Positions 10,301 to 20,084 of a DNA stretch of 20,975 bases are shown in pieces. The DNA comes from Plantago elongata (lineage: Eukaryota > Streptophyta > Magnoliopsida > Lamiales > Plantaginaceae). Below the pieces are notes generated by a model, which worked only from the letters and a program-made list of their open reading frames with translations, was not told where the DNA came from and did no database searches. The stretch covers positions 1 to 20,975 of the forward strand of contig JAYMSP010003126.1 in NCBI GenBank assembly GCA_036897095.1. Direction: 5' to 3'. Each line of letters begins with the position of its first letter. Within the stretch, counting starts at the first letter, position 1. The position numbers and the translations under genes are program-made.

Positions 10301-12430
10301 ATGAATTCAAATAATCCACAGCTCTTTCTCTGTTAACCATGAAAGTGTGCTCGTCCATCTCAATGTTCGGTGATCCCCTACATCGTTAGAACACAAATCA
10401 TCAATAATAAATAACATCAAAAGAAACATTTGTTAACTATATTAACGCAAGGCGGATAAATAAGTGATACGTACTTTCCCCACCAAAGATCCTGTTCAGT
10501 CATCTCATCCTTAACAACACGCTTGTCCTTAGGGGCACGACCAGTCTTGGCACCTGAAAGGGTTGCTAAAGCACCACTAGACGTGATGAACGACCCTTTC
10601 TCGTACTTAATCGCCTGCTCGTAGAGCTCTGCATTAATGATCACAGAGTTATTACAAGTCAACAGCAATAATTTAGTACCAAAAGAATAATTAGTTATAT
10701 CAGTAATTAGTGTCCCTTGATGCATTAGAATGTTGGTGCAACATGTGTACTTTATGCTCTACATGTCGTATGCAACACATTAAAGCACGGAGATGTACTA
10801 CTCCTGATGCGTGTCGCAGGAAATTTACCTGCGGGAGAAAGGTTGTAGAGAACATGAGTGAATTTCAACGAACTATCACTGACAGCAATACTTGGCTCGA
10901 AATGATGTTTCTGGCCAGGAGGAACGATACGAGGGGTTTGGCCTGTTTGCGACGCAACGTGACGAGGTGTATCCGACTGCCTGGCAGGGTCTCCTTTCAC
11001 CACCTTAGGTCCAGTCTCCCTTGTTAATGAAGCCAATGAGGCACTGGTTGGGACAAAGGCATCCAATGTTAAATCAGTACAAGATTAAAGATTGTATGAT
11101 AAATGAGAATATGTTCATTTCCAGGAAATGGTCCAGCTAAGGTTAGAGTTAAGACTTAAGACCATACTACAGAATATATGGCAATTCATTCCAGATTAGT
11201 CGCAAATCACAGTGCTCACGCTAACTTCCCTAAATCGCGTAAACAATTTACAAGCATAGTTTATTCACAAAGTATCCAGCAACTTTCTAGCTTTTCCTAC
11301 GGTTTTATATTTACTTTCTTCCATCACGAAAATTGAATCAGAATCCATTAAAATAAACGATATTAAAATACCTAAAAAATCGCAGTAATAATCAGTCAAT
11401 GACAACACCCTCCAATATTTTATACGCTCCATCCCAATTCAACAATTCCCAAAATTTAAGTAGCCAACTGTTTATTTATTGTTTATGTTGACCTTACTCT
11501 TCATCAGATGCAGTACTAATCAAGTGATCATCATATATGGAATCCAACTTTTGTCTAGTTACGTAGGGTGGGGACGTAGTCAGACCATGACTAGTGCGTG
11601 GTGCAGTTTTGGCACACGGTTTTGATAATTAGGATTTACCCTTTTTTTTTTTCATAAAATAACTAACATATGAGGAGGTTTTCGAGAAAAATCGAAAATT
11701 ATAGAGTATAGTGATCCATTCACGCCACTTAAGTTTGTAAATATTCACCCATAAATGATGATATAGTACTATACTTGTCTATGGACCGGAACTTAAATTC
11801 GAGCCCCTGGCGATTAACAATTTAAAAATCAAAATTAAGTCAATTCTACAATCCCGTAATTTCTTACTTACGGATTTATCAGCGTACTATCGACTGGTTA
11901 TATATTAATACAAAACATAAGTTAGTCCCGATTTCTAATTTTCCACTCTATTTTGTACCAAACTCTAATTTTCGTATAATATAAATGAAATATATCTCTG
12001 TTACTTTATTTATTCTCATAAAATAATGTGTACGACTCTAATTTCCCGAAATATACCTCTACTACTTTATTATTTAAAATTTGTGTACGAAACTTTGAAA
12101 ATCCGAGAGATTATTTACAGAATTACAAGTATTAGTACTATCATTATAATTATACCTTATGGATTGGAGTTGCTGCTTTTTGCGTTCATCCTCAGCAAGG
12201 GCAGCAAAGGTAGCCTGCACACCGTCAAGCAAGGGAGTAGTCGGTGCAGATTTCTTCATCTGGAGAGAATGAAGCTCGTCAATCGTCTGAGCCGTAACTG
12301 GTGTCGCGCTGTCATCATGACACACTTCATTCTCCTCCTTCCTGTCCGTGTGAATCTTCGGCAGCCCGTTTCGCCCCGTTCCGGCACCTCCGTTACCCAT
12401 ACCCACTCGTCCGTTACCGTTAGCTGCCAT
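7313..12430 (-). CDS. PCK1: phosphoenolpyruvate carboxykinase (ATP), 12 exons, 676 aa
   Basis: Exons in transcription order: 12430-12156, 11043-10829, 10628-10475, 10377-10293, 9588-9488, 9266-8968, 8813-8640, 8547-8482, 8405-8227, 8126-7957, 7866-7698, 7456-7313. They total 2,031 nt in one frame with GT..AG at all 11 introns. The enzyme (EC 4.1.1.49) converts oxaloacetate + ATP to PEP + ADP + CO2 in the cytosol, and serves gluconeogenesis in seedlings and organic/amino-acid metabolism elsewhere. Visible landmarks: a variable plant N-terminal extension (1-110) with CHDDS and SAPTTP (61-66), the kind of region phosphorylated in plant PEPCKs; substrate-binding TGRAPKDKR (R194); GEMKKGLF with metal/substrate lysines (K338/K339); H358; the P-loop GLSGTGKT (374-381); kinase-2 motif LIGDDEHCW with D394/D395; and ENTRAAYP. 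It ends AAGPNF. The length matches plant PEPCKs (about 670). No missing residues, so it should be active. The symbol follows the Arabidopsis orthologue. Confidence 0.97.
9589..10292 (-). other. long intron 4 of PEPCK
   Basis: The 704-nt intron between the exon ending NSLDK and the exon starting VFVNDQ. The sequence is T-rich on the sense strand and has no transposon termini or nested gene that I can recognise. Its borders are GTACTA (donor) and a TGTCAG acceptor. Confidence 0.75.
11044..12155 (-). other. first intron of PEPCK (1.1 kb) with diverged internal repeat
   Basis: The largest intron of the gene, with donor AAG/GTATAA and acceptor CCAACCAG. It joins codon 92 (AG|T, Ser). Within it, 11962-12034 and 12035-12093 are diverged copies of the same sequence: both begin ACTCTAATTT, contain ATATCTCT or ATACCTCT then TACTTTATT, and end GTGTACGA. 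A shorter, weaker copy precedes them at about 11934-11962. Its length and repeat content suggest an old insertion. Confidence 0.65.
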
Positions 12431-12625
12431 TTCGATTCCCTACACAGAATTCACGATTGGTTACATTAGTTATTTCGGTTTTCACTAGAGCGATTTAAAA
12501 AAAATAAAATTAAAACGACGTTGAAAGGCGAAGAAGATATTACTGGAAATGATGTGTTAATGGAAGAGAGTGAAGGTTGCGTTCATCAAAGTTATGAGTG
12601 AAGTTTTGGCAATGAAAGAGAAGGT
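12431..12625 (-). other. 5' leader of PEPCK
   Basis: Sequence between the ATG at 12430 and the start predicted from the TATA box about 30 nt upstream. It would give a leader of roughly 190 nt. No upstream ATG-initiated frame longer than a few codons was noted. The true start needs transcript ends. Confidence 0.4.
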
Positions 12626-12652
12626 GACGAATTATGGACTAGGAAGGGTCCA

Positions 12653-12660
12653 ATTTATAG
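12653..12660 (-). promoter_or_regulatory. TATA box of PEPCK
   Basis: The minus strand reads CTATAAATTGG, a near-consensus plant TATA box, 223-230 nt upstream of the PEPCK start codon. It predicts transcription starting around 12620-12630. No other TATA-like word of this quality lies in the 200 nt above the ATG. Confidence 0.6.
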
Positions 12661-12878
12661 GGTAGCGTGTTGGAGTTAACCGGGGTTACGTGGGTTTAAC
12701 TGTGGTTAGGTTCAATCCGTGTTATGGGATGAGATTATCTGAATCCGTGAAGTGTGTGTGCGTCAGTCAGGGTAAGGGTGACTTTCTGGTGAGGTGTAAT
12801 GTGATGGAGGATCATATTTTTGGGGATTTTATTTCTTATTATTATTCCATTTTTGTTGAGTTTATCTATTTGACATAT
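12661..12878. other. PEPCK upstream region
   Basis: Proximal promoter-side DNA between the TATA box and a MITE. It has repeated GGTTA/GGGT words (for example GGGGTTACGTGGGTTTAACT around 12679-12698, which contains a TACGTG ACGT-core motif). That core fits bZIP/ABRE-type sites that often occur in storage-mobilisation genes, but a single ACGT core is weak evidence. Confidence 0.35.
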
Positions 12879-12881
12879 TAA

Positions 12882-13133
12882 GGGTCGATTGGAGTAGCAT
12901 CAAAGTGTCTATTTGAATGCTACTTGGAGATTTTGTGTTTGTTATGGCATTTAAATGTCGAAGATTGAAATGGCTCTACAGGAGCAACATTTTTCTCTAT
13001 CTATATAACAACCTTATAATATCCTATCCAATTACAATTATATACCAAACACAATTTTAACAATTCCACTACAATTCTGATCACTATTCAGGCATTTAAA
13101 TTGGGGCATTTAAGTCGCATGTCAACCAGCCCC
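12882..13133. mobile_element. Tourist/PIF-Harbinger-like MITE, copy 1
   Basis: A 252-bp non-coding element flanked by a perfect 3-bp direct repeat TAA (12879-12881 and 13134-13136), the hallmark duplication of PIF/Harbinger elements. The left end reads GGGTCGATTGGAGTAGCATC; the right end, reverse-complemented, reads GGGGCTGGTTGACATGCGAC. These imperfect terminal inverted repeats begin with the GGGxCTGxTTG style of Tourist MITEs. A related copy of almost equal length lies at 17127-17379, which fixes the boundaries independently. It sits only about 220 bp upstream of the PEPCK TATA box. Confidence 0.82.
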
Positions 13134-13136
13134 TAA

Positions 13137-13899
13137 ATGACCGTTTTGCTCTTCTTCAATATTATTACTACAACGATCTGGCCGGTTGTCGGTTGAGATT
13201 CGACCCTTGAGCCGATCACAATTATACATAAGATAGATTTTGGTTGATATTATTTCACAGTACCAACATATGCACATTATTGTGCACTGTGTCCTCAATC
13301 GTGAGAGTAACTATAAACTTTTCAGTTGTTCATCCAGTATAAAGTAATGAATCCTTGTCGACAAGAAATATTCATCTTTTTGTAAGAGTTACGTTTTCAC
13401 TCTCTTTAAACTATGTCCGCTTGTTTGTTATAGAATTTAAGTAACATTGTCTTGGTTAAATTGAATTTTTTATATTAAAAAAATCAATTTCAGTTGGGAT
13501 GCCACTGAAATTCTATCTCAAACAGTCTCATATATCATTTTTAGTATAGTTATTATAATTAGTATTACCATATATATTGATGTATTTTATTGTGATAATA
13601 ACTTTATAATCACGCAAATTAAAGGGAACTTGAATTTTATGTGTGAGTGGATCTAGTCTAATATTAGTCTAGACTTTCGGCTCCCTTTTGGTTTGAAACT
13701 CAAAATTTTGGTCCGGTGAACTTATCAATGACTTCCATATGTGTGGTTTGTAGTTATTATGATACTAGCTAGTATTAAAAATAATTAATAAAATATGTTA
13801 TGGAAGTTTAACTATTATATTTTGGTGATTTATTATTTTTATACTATTTAAGATTGACAGGAGTCTAATATAAGTCAATTCTTGAAACGTTTCTATATA
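13137..13899. other. AT-rich intergenic stretch
   Basis: No gene, RNA or element ends recognised between the Tourist-like MITE and the Stowaway-like terminus. Codon-less AT-rich sequence with short runs only. Confidence 0.5.
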
Positions 13900-14135
13900 C
13901 TCCCTCCGTCCCGTTAATAATGAAACAATTTAATTTTACATCTTTTAAGAAAAATATGTAGTATATGATTAATAATGAGTTTGAAATATAAAAGTGCATG
14001 TGGGTTCAATAATATGTGGTTAAAAATAAATTGTATTGTGGAGTTTATTTTCATAAATAAAAAGTTATTTTATTTTAGTGAGATGATTAAAATAAAAAGT
14101 TATTTCATTTTAGTATTACATATTGGAAATAGAAA
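13900..14135. mobile_element. Stowaway-like (Tc1/mariner) MITE remnant with one clear end
   Basis: Position 13900 starts CTCCCTCCGTCCC, the canonical Stowaway terminal repeat, preceded by TA (13898-13899), the expected target dinucleotide. The interior is typical AT-rich MITE sequence and contains a 35-bp-period direct duplication around AATAAAAAGTTATTT (about 14055-14123). The matching right terminus is not intact: I expected a GGGACGGAGGGAG-type end near 14120-14135 and see only diverged sequence. The right coordinate is therefore an estimate. Confidence 0.65.
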
Positions 14136-15109
14136 AAGATTAGGTGAAATGTGTTTTCACCTAATTTTCAAGGATTTGTATTAATTGTTCCCGTCCAGGT
14201 GAATGAATGAGCAACTGCAAAGCCATAAAGGCAAAAAAGATTGCATATCTTGGAAAGTAGAGTAGCAGTAGAATTTGATGAGTGAATGACAGAAAATCTC
14301 AGGAAACGAATCAGCGTTTAGTAGCCACATAACAGGCTGCTCAAATTGGCGTGTCATGTCAATTTTAATGGGTGCGAGTAACTATTCAGGACTTTCGCAT
14401 CTGAACAAACTGTTGAACCTGCCTACAGTTTCAAAAATATATCCTTGATTCACCATCGTATACTACTTTATCACAAGTTACTGTGCTATTTTTTATATAT
14501 ATTTATAAAATTAAACTCGCAATTTAACGTTCCACAACGAACATTCCACCAATTATAATCATTACTCGAACTCTATTCATCTGTAACTTATCATTTACTA
14601 TATGTTTTACTCTAAACTTGTATGAATACTTAAAAAAAATAAAGGGATTCACCAGTCTATTCCGACGTTACTAACTTTGCGTGACAAACATACACAAGAT
14701 GCACTTCTCAATAAGTAAAAGAGACAAATCTAATCTACTTGCCACTTACTATTTTTAGTGTAGAACAAAATAAGTTGACAATAGATAATTAAGTACATGT
14801 AAAATGACACATGTTGACAAATGGCAAACTCTAGCTTTTGTTTTGTTTTCAATTATTATATGTTATTCATTTTATTACCTCTATATATACTTCAATTCTT
14901 CAATTCCACTGTGTGTATGACGATCAATAAACAATATTAATGTTACTCTATCAGTCTGTCATATCTTTACAACATATAACCATATGTTATGACATAAATG
15001 TCAACTATAATATGATACGATTTGTTTACATAAACTATGTTTTGGATAGGATCAAGCATTGTGGATATTTCTCATTATCTTCAAATAATTCTGAAGTTTG
15101 TAAGGCAAC
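14136..15109. other. AT-rich intergenic stretch
   Basis: No gene or element ends recognised. A few short open frames (under 70 codons) have no motif. Confidence 0.5.
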
Positions 15110-15688
15110 TAGGGTGTTAAACAAGTCAAGACGAGTTTTGGTTCAATAGATCAGTTTTAGTTAGACTTAAAAATCGGCTCGTCATCGTTTAGCATTTTAT
15201 AATCGTGAACGACTTGTTAAAAGATCGATTTGCTCGCAAGCAGCTCAATAAGTTCGATTCGTATTTGTTCGTGAGAGCTCTACCTACCTTTACTCGTGAG
15301 AGCTCGACTTACCTTTACTTATAAACGCTCGAGTCGTTTTTGCTCGTTATAACTTGAAAATAAAGTTTTAAATTCGTAAATACACAAAGAGATACATAAA
15401 ATTTTAAAAAATCGACATATGTTCATCATCCAAGAATGTTATGAAAGTCGAAGTTTTAACATTCACACCTCTATAAATTCAAATATATTTATTTGTGTAT
15501 AAGTAATAAATAAACTCAAATATATATTAAGATAATTATTTGTTTACGAGCAACGATCATTTTGGCAGGGTAATTGATTCAAACTCAATAGTGAGACGAT
15601 CCTGCTCTCGAGTGAGCTCGTGTTGACCGATTTCGAACTTGATTTGTGCGTGTCTTTTAGCAAGCGGCTTGATTCGCTAACACCTCTA
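15110..15688. mobile_element. non-autonomous hAT-like element
   Basis: A 579-bp non-coding segment whose left end reads TAGGGTGTTAAACAAGTCAA and whose right end, reverse-complemented, reads TAGAGGTGTTAGCGAATCAA. These are imperfect terminal inverted repeats of the T/CAGGGGTG type used by hAT elements. The 8 bp outside each end are AAGGCAAC (15102-15109) and ACGACAAC (15689-15696), equal at 6 of 8 positions, the length hAT transposases duplicate. The interior repeats GAGCTC/GCTCG words near the left part, as in many plant hAT-derived repeats, and has no transposase frame. Divergence implies an old insertion. Confidence 0.6.
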
Positions 15689-15696
15689 ACGACAAC

Positions 15697-17126
15697 CATT
15701 ACGTACATACCACTTCCTTTGTCATTGAATTGTTTTGCTATGCTTTACTTCCTAAACAAAATTTACATATTTATTTTTGTTAAAAAAAAATCTTCCGCCA
15801 TTACTTTATAAAAAATCATTGAACATGAGAGAATCCTATAGTAAACATTTCTCAATGGTCACATGTTAATTTTAACTTATACAAGTATGTCAAATATTGT
15901 ATTATAGTGTGGATCTTCTTAACACATGTAATTTATTTTAACAAAATTAAATAACATTACTGAAATAAAACACAATGTAAACTTTTCCATAAAAATTAGT
16001 GGGCGAAATTATCCGTGCACAAATGTACATTTCCATGAACATTATAATGTGTGAGTATTATAATGTGTGAGTGTGAGTGTGTGACTAAAATATGTTTCCA
16101 TTCACAATTTCGATAATGTATTAATGTGTGACTAATGTCCACCTCAGGTGCTTAACACTTTCGTGCAGACTGTGCAGTGATGTGGCGCCACGATAGTGCT
16201 CATCTCTTGTTATTAAAGTACTGAAACTGTATAAACTAATTAGTTTTGTGATAAAAGGTTAATTAGTAAATTATAAATTATTTTCCTAATTAATTTCATG
16301 CTCAACGGTGATAACTTTTTTCCTTTCATTTGTTTAGCTTGAACGCGTGGACCCTTAACGGCTTAACCCGTTATCAAACGTCTTCAACGCAAGTCATTTT
16401 CTCCGCTCGAGATAAAGGGGGATATGGAAAAATATTAATTTTAGGCTTTTAGCTCCTTGTCAAACACAGCTAGAAAGTTGAAATCAAGGGCTAATTAATC
16501 CTTTTAAGACTCTACATAGTATAGTTAGTGGGTTCGGTTCGGATCTAATATTACCAGACTCTATATGAAACATTTTTTATGTAATAGTGACGATTAATAA
16601 AAAAAGTTAACAATTAATTGAAATTGAATGTACATTTCTCGAGTGATATATAAATATTTGCCATTGTTTACATACTATGTACTTACTCGTGTGTGAACAA
16701 AATATATTCAGTTTGACATCAATTTTAAAATTGTTATAGCAATCACGCATAATTTTAAAGTTGTGGGTGGTGTTCACAACCCGTCAAGTTGTCTAAAATT
16801 TAATTTGTATATTGATCTCGTTACATATTGTTATGCTAAGATTTTCGAATTTTAGCTTCTTAAATTTTTAATATGCAACATTTATTACTAAACTTAAATA
16901 GAGTTTACAAAAGTATAAAAAATATTCGACATTTACGTACTCTAAACCTTTACCCATCACAGAAACATATCTTAATCTAATCAAAGCCAGAATCAACACA
17001 CTTCTCTTTTCAGTTTTCTCAACACCTCCTCACCCATTTTACATTTCCAGATTTATGTACAATAGTTGAGTCATGAGTGCAATGCCTTTCCTCTTCCATC
17101 CATGGAAGCCTTGTTTCATTTGTATA
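15697..17126. other. AT-rich intergenic stretch
   Basis: No gene recognised over 1.4 kb. It contains a short perfect tandem duplication (16041-16072, listed separately) and several short AT palindromes. No open frame has support. Confidence 0.5.
16041..16072. repeat. perfect 2 x 16-bp tandem duplication
   Basis: The unit ATTATAATGTGTGAGT occurs twice back to back (16041-16056, 16057-16072), followed by a degraded GTGAGTGTGTGACT tail. It is likely replication-slippage product in simple-sequence DNA. Confidence 0.85.
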
Positions 17127-17379
17127 GGGGCTGACTGAAGTAGCATTCAAATGTCTATTTGGATGCTATTTGGGGATTTTGTGTTTGTTATGACATTTAA
17201 ATGTCGAATATCAAAATGAATTTACAGTATCAACATTTTTATCTACCTATATAACAAACCTATAATACCCTATCCAATTACAATTCTATACCAAACACAA
17301 TTTTAACAATCTCACTACAATTTCGATTATTATTCAGACATTTAAATCGGGGCATTTAAGTCGCATGCCAATCAACCCC
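17127..17379. mobile_element. Tourist/PIF-Harbinger-like MITE, copy 2
   Basis: A 253-bp copy of the element at 12882-13133, in the same orientation and clearly alignable from end to end (I judge about 80-85% identity by eye). The left end reads GGGGCTGACTGAAGTAGCAT; the right end, reverse-complemented, reads GGGGTTGATTGGCATGCGAC. Flanks are ATA on the left and TAA on the right, so only TA is shared directly and one base of a TAA/TTA-type duplication may have mutated. It contains the palindrome GACATTTAAATGTC. No coding capacity. Confidence 0.82.
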
Positions 17380-18242
17380 TAAAACTCTAGATGTCAAAGT
17401 CAAGTTGAGTTCCAACAGTAATTTCTAGCTTTAACACCGCAGCTCAACGTTATAGAATGGAACATAAGAAATTGGGAATCAAGTTTTGACCCACGGAACC
17501 TAATTTCCTTGTTGAATCGTCACCAGTCTAAACGCCAGTTTTCTAGTTGAAGTGCAAAATGTCTGCTAAAACAGCAAAACTGGCCAATTAGGAAATTTGA
17601 AAGCCAGCACCACAATTGATTCCAAGGGTGTTTTATAGTACGGTACATAAAAATGTAGAAACGAAGAGCTTTAACAGGATTAATTAATTAATTCCATCTA
17701 TGACTATGAGACAACCAGAAGAATTCAATATTCAACTATTCATTCAAGCATCGCGGCCCTAAATATAGCATATTGACCGATCAAGTAAATTAAAACTCAA
17801 GGTCTCAACGCAAGTGTTCCAGCTTTCACGTAGTTGACTTTAGAGTATCTGATGCATTCGGCGTTTATGCTAAATTCCGGCCAAACTACTTTGAAGCTCA
17901 ATGATTTGATGTGTTATAGTCATCTTTGTATAGTACTTCTTTAGGGAGGAAATTGATTTTTTTATTTGAAACTTTTTTCGACCAACCGTTTAAAATTTAC
18001 CTATAAATTAATTTTAAACAATAACTGTAAATTACTACCTTATAATATTAGTTATTTGAATTTGCAACGCTTCAAATTTAATCACATGTTATTCAGGTTA
18101 TTGGTTGTGTCCTAGTCCTGACCAAGTTTTTTTTTTAAACGGCTTATATTAGAACTACTTTACTCATACATCAACACCTCTTTACTCATAAATTCACCTT
18201 ATGTTTCCACTAGCAAGGGCGGATCCAGAAATATAATTTGGA
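17380..18242. other. intergenic stretch before the CACTA element
   Basis: No gene recognised. It includes a near-duplication of about 23 bp around 18159-18200 (TTACTCATAcATCAaCACCT and TTACTCATAAATTCACCTT) and the word GGGCGGATCCAG just before the CACTA end, a string often seen at edges of plant repeats. Confidence 0.5.
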
Positions 18243-18268
18243 CACTACAAGAATCCCCGTTTAAAATT

Positions 18269-18572
18269 ATTCGTAGCTACGACCAGCTACGAATCGAGAA
18301 GGACGGCGATGACTTAGCGACGAATTGAGCATTTTCGCTCAATTCATCGCTAAGAATGCGTCATTCCGTCGCTGATCAGCGACGGAATTAGGGACGGATA
18401 AATTATCCATCCCTAATTTCGTTAACCTATGAATTTTTAAAAAATAGTAAAAAATTCGCTTTAATTCGTCTAAGCGATGGGTTCGCTATTAGTCGCTGAG
18501 ACGAATCGAATGAAGGCGCCATAATTCGTCTCAGCTCGGCTACGAATAGTTATTCGTAGCTGAGACGAATTA
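18269..18572. repeat. subterminal palindrome array of the CACTA element
   Basis: Five inverted repeats lie in 304 bp: 18269-18294 (10-bp perfect arms, 6-nt loop); 18313-18354 (18-bp arms, one mismatch, 6-nt loop); 18363-18388 (perfect 26-bp palindrome, no loop, centred on TGATCA); 18386-18418 (16-bp arms, one mismatch, 1-nt loop); and 18522-18572 (arms of 27 and 22 bp with one 5-nt insertion). They share the words ATTCGTCTCAGC, TTCGTAGCT and CGTCGCT. CACTA elements need subterminal repeats as binding sites for the small element-encoded regulatory protein, so these are the likely sites here. Confidence 0.85.
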
Positions 18573-18628
18573 ATATACTTCAGCAGCGGGCAAAGCGAAC
18601 GAATAGAACATTCATCCTTCAGCATCAT

Positions 18629-18662
18629 GCTCTCCTCCTCCTCTTCTTCTTCTTCTTCTTCC
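18629..18662 (+). repeat. CT-rich microsatellite (TCC/TTC)
   Basis: CTCCTCC followed by several TTC units, all pyrimidine on the plus strand. Its place just inside the palindromic end of the CACTA element resembles the pyrimidine-rich leader that often sits near plant transcription starts. Confidence 0.75.
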
Positions 18663-19149
18663 TACCAAAATGTTTCTCCGACCAAAACTCAACTATTCCG
18701 GCAAATCTTGAACTCTATTCGAAGCTCTTTGGTAAAGGATCTCGGGTGGTTTACCAATTCCAACTTTCATCCGCTTATTTGTCAGTAACTGGAGGTATTT
18801 TGGTTAAAACCCTTACTTTTTAAAATTTGGAGATCTTTGATTTTCCGACTAATTTGAGCAAATGCATGTTTATATGAAGTATGTAGTAGCTAGATTAGGT
18901 TATATTATGTATTGTGCGAACTTTGAGATCTGGAAATTGATAAATATGACCTATGTAGCTAGTTTAATTTGATATTTTTGTAAATGTAGTATGATTAAGA
19001 AGATTTAGTTGAATGTAACATTTGAGAATTTTTTAAATTTTGACTAGGTTGAACAATTGTATGTTTTTTTGGAACGATATTATATACTATCTTCTTAAAC
19101 TTAATTTGAGATGAACGATTGGATTGTTAATTAGTATAAATTTAAGTAT

Positions 19150-19196
19150 GTAGTAGTAATAGTAGTAGTAGTAGTAGCAACATAAGTAGTAGTAGT
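19150..19196. repeat. TAG trinucleotide repeat, interrupted
   Basis: TAGTAGTAA followed by several TAG units, a short interruption (CAACATAAG) and three more TAG units. Confidence 0.85.
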
Positions 19197-19347
19197 TTCA
19201 ATTTAGTGTTTTAGAGACAATTTGGTTGTGAAGGGTATGTGATTTATACTAGCTAATGCCTTTGTGATAAATATATGTAAGAAATTGGAATTTAGTAATT
19301 ATGTAGTAAATCTAATAAATTGAGACGTGTCGAGTTAAAAATATCGA

Positions 19348-19610
19348 ATGACTAGCGACCGTTCATGAATGTATCGTCGTACTGTGAATCGCAGAGTACA
19401 ATTGAGTTTTATTGACGGAATTGAAGATTTCATTGCATTTGCAACGACACATGATTTTGTGATTGAGGGTTGATAAAGTGCCCTTGCAAATTAGAAACAT
19501 GTCATATCAAATAATTTCTGACTCCTGCAACAATAGTCGATCACTTAAAATGTAATGGATTTATGCCGAAGTGTCTGGTTTGGAATAATCATGGGATATT
19601 CAACCTTTGA
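19348..19610 (+). pseudogene. decayed transposase-associated domain, remnant 1
   Basis: Reading from ATG 19348 gives MTSDRS, a TGA stop at 19366 where the family has Trp, then MYRRTVNRR and IDGIEDFIAFA. A frameshift near 19471 leads to IKCPCK, an in-frame stop, then TPATIVDHLKCNGFMPK and VWNNHG, ending at TGA 19610. The layout DRSWMY...GVExFxxFA...CPC...hHLxxxGFxxxYxxWxxHG is that of the plant transposase-associated domain found at the N-terminus of TNP2-type CACTA transposases. At least two stops and one frameshift make it non-functional. Confidence 0.72.
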
Positions 19611-19633
19611 AATGTGATATTTAAAATGGAGGA

Positions 19634-19645
19634 GGGGGGGGGGGG
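19634..19645. repeat. 12-G homopolymer run
   Basis: An uninterrupted run of 12 G, within a GGAGG...TTGGG context. It is the only long G run in the window and is prone to length error in sequencing. Confidence 0.9.
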
Positions 19646-20084
19646 TTGGGATTGCCCATTGAGTGGTGGAATTAGCTCGGGATATGTGCATGACGTATTG
19701 GGATGATGGTGTAGATTTATTAGAGTGTAGGTTATGTGGTATGGAGCGGTACAACAGAATGAGGGGTATGATGATATAAGAAGTATGTAGTAGCTAATTC
19801 TACATTATTAAAATTAGGTGATTTTGTCTCAGATATGTACTAGGATTATCATAATTAGTGCTAAACATGAAATGCATGTAATTTTTTAAATCCTGCAATT
19901 ATTGTAATGCAAAATGTATGCATTTCATCTATTGGTATGAGATTTTCGTAATGAAGTAATTTTGTAATATAATTGCTGCTTGAAATGCATGTAATTAATT
20001 AACCTATCTTAATTAATTAATTAATAATGTAAAGAAGTAATACAATACATTTATAGTTCTAATACATTGAGGCGCATGTTAAGT

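Noticed and set aside
10710-11027. 105-codon plus-strand frame
   Set aside because: Antisense to PEPCK exon 2 (11043-10829); Cys/Arg-rich translation is a by-product of the opposite strand.
12026-12469. 147-codon plus-strand frame, the longest plus-strand frame in the window
   Set aside because: It covers PEPCK exon 1 and its first intron on the opposite strand; no known domain and no supporting context.
12700-12720. GGTTCAATCC resembling a tRNA T-arm
   Set aside because: No matching acceptor, D or anticodon arms around it; no tRNA gene was found anywhere on either strand.
14185-14200. GTTCCCGTCC as the missing right end of the Stowaway-like element
   Set aside because: It is in the wrong orientation and too short to be the complementary terminus.
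19545-19754. Minus-strand 69-codon frame
   Set aside because: Lies antisense to the transposase-domain remnant and the G-run; no independent support.
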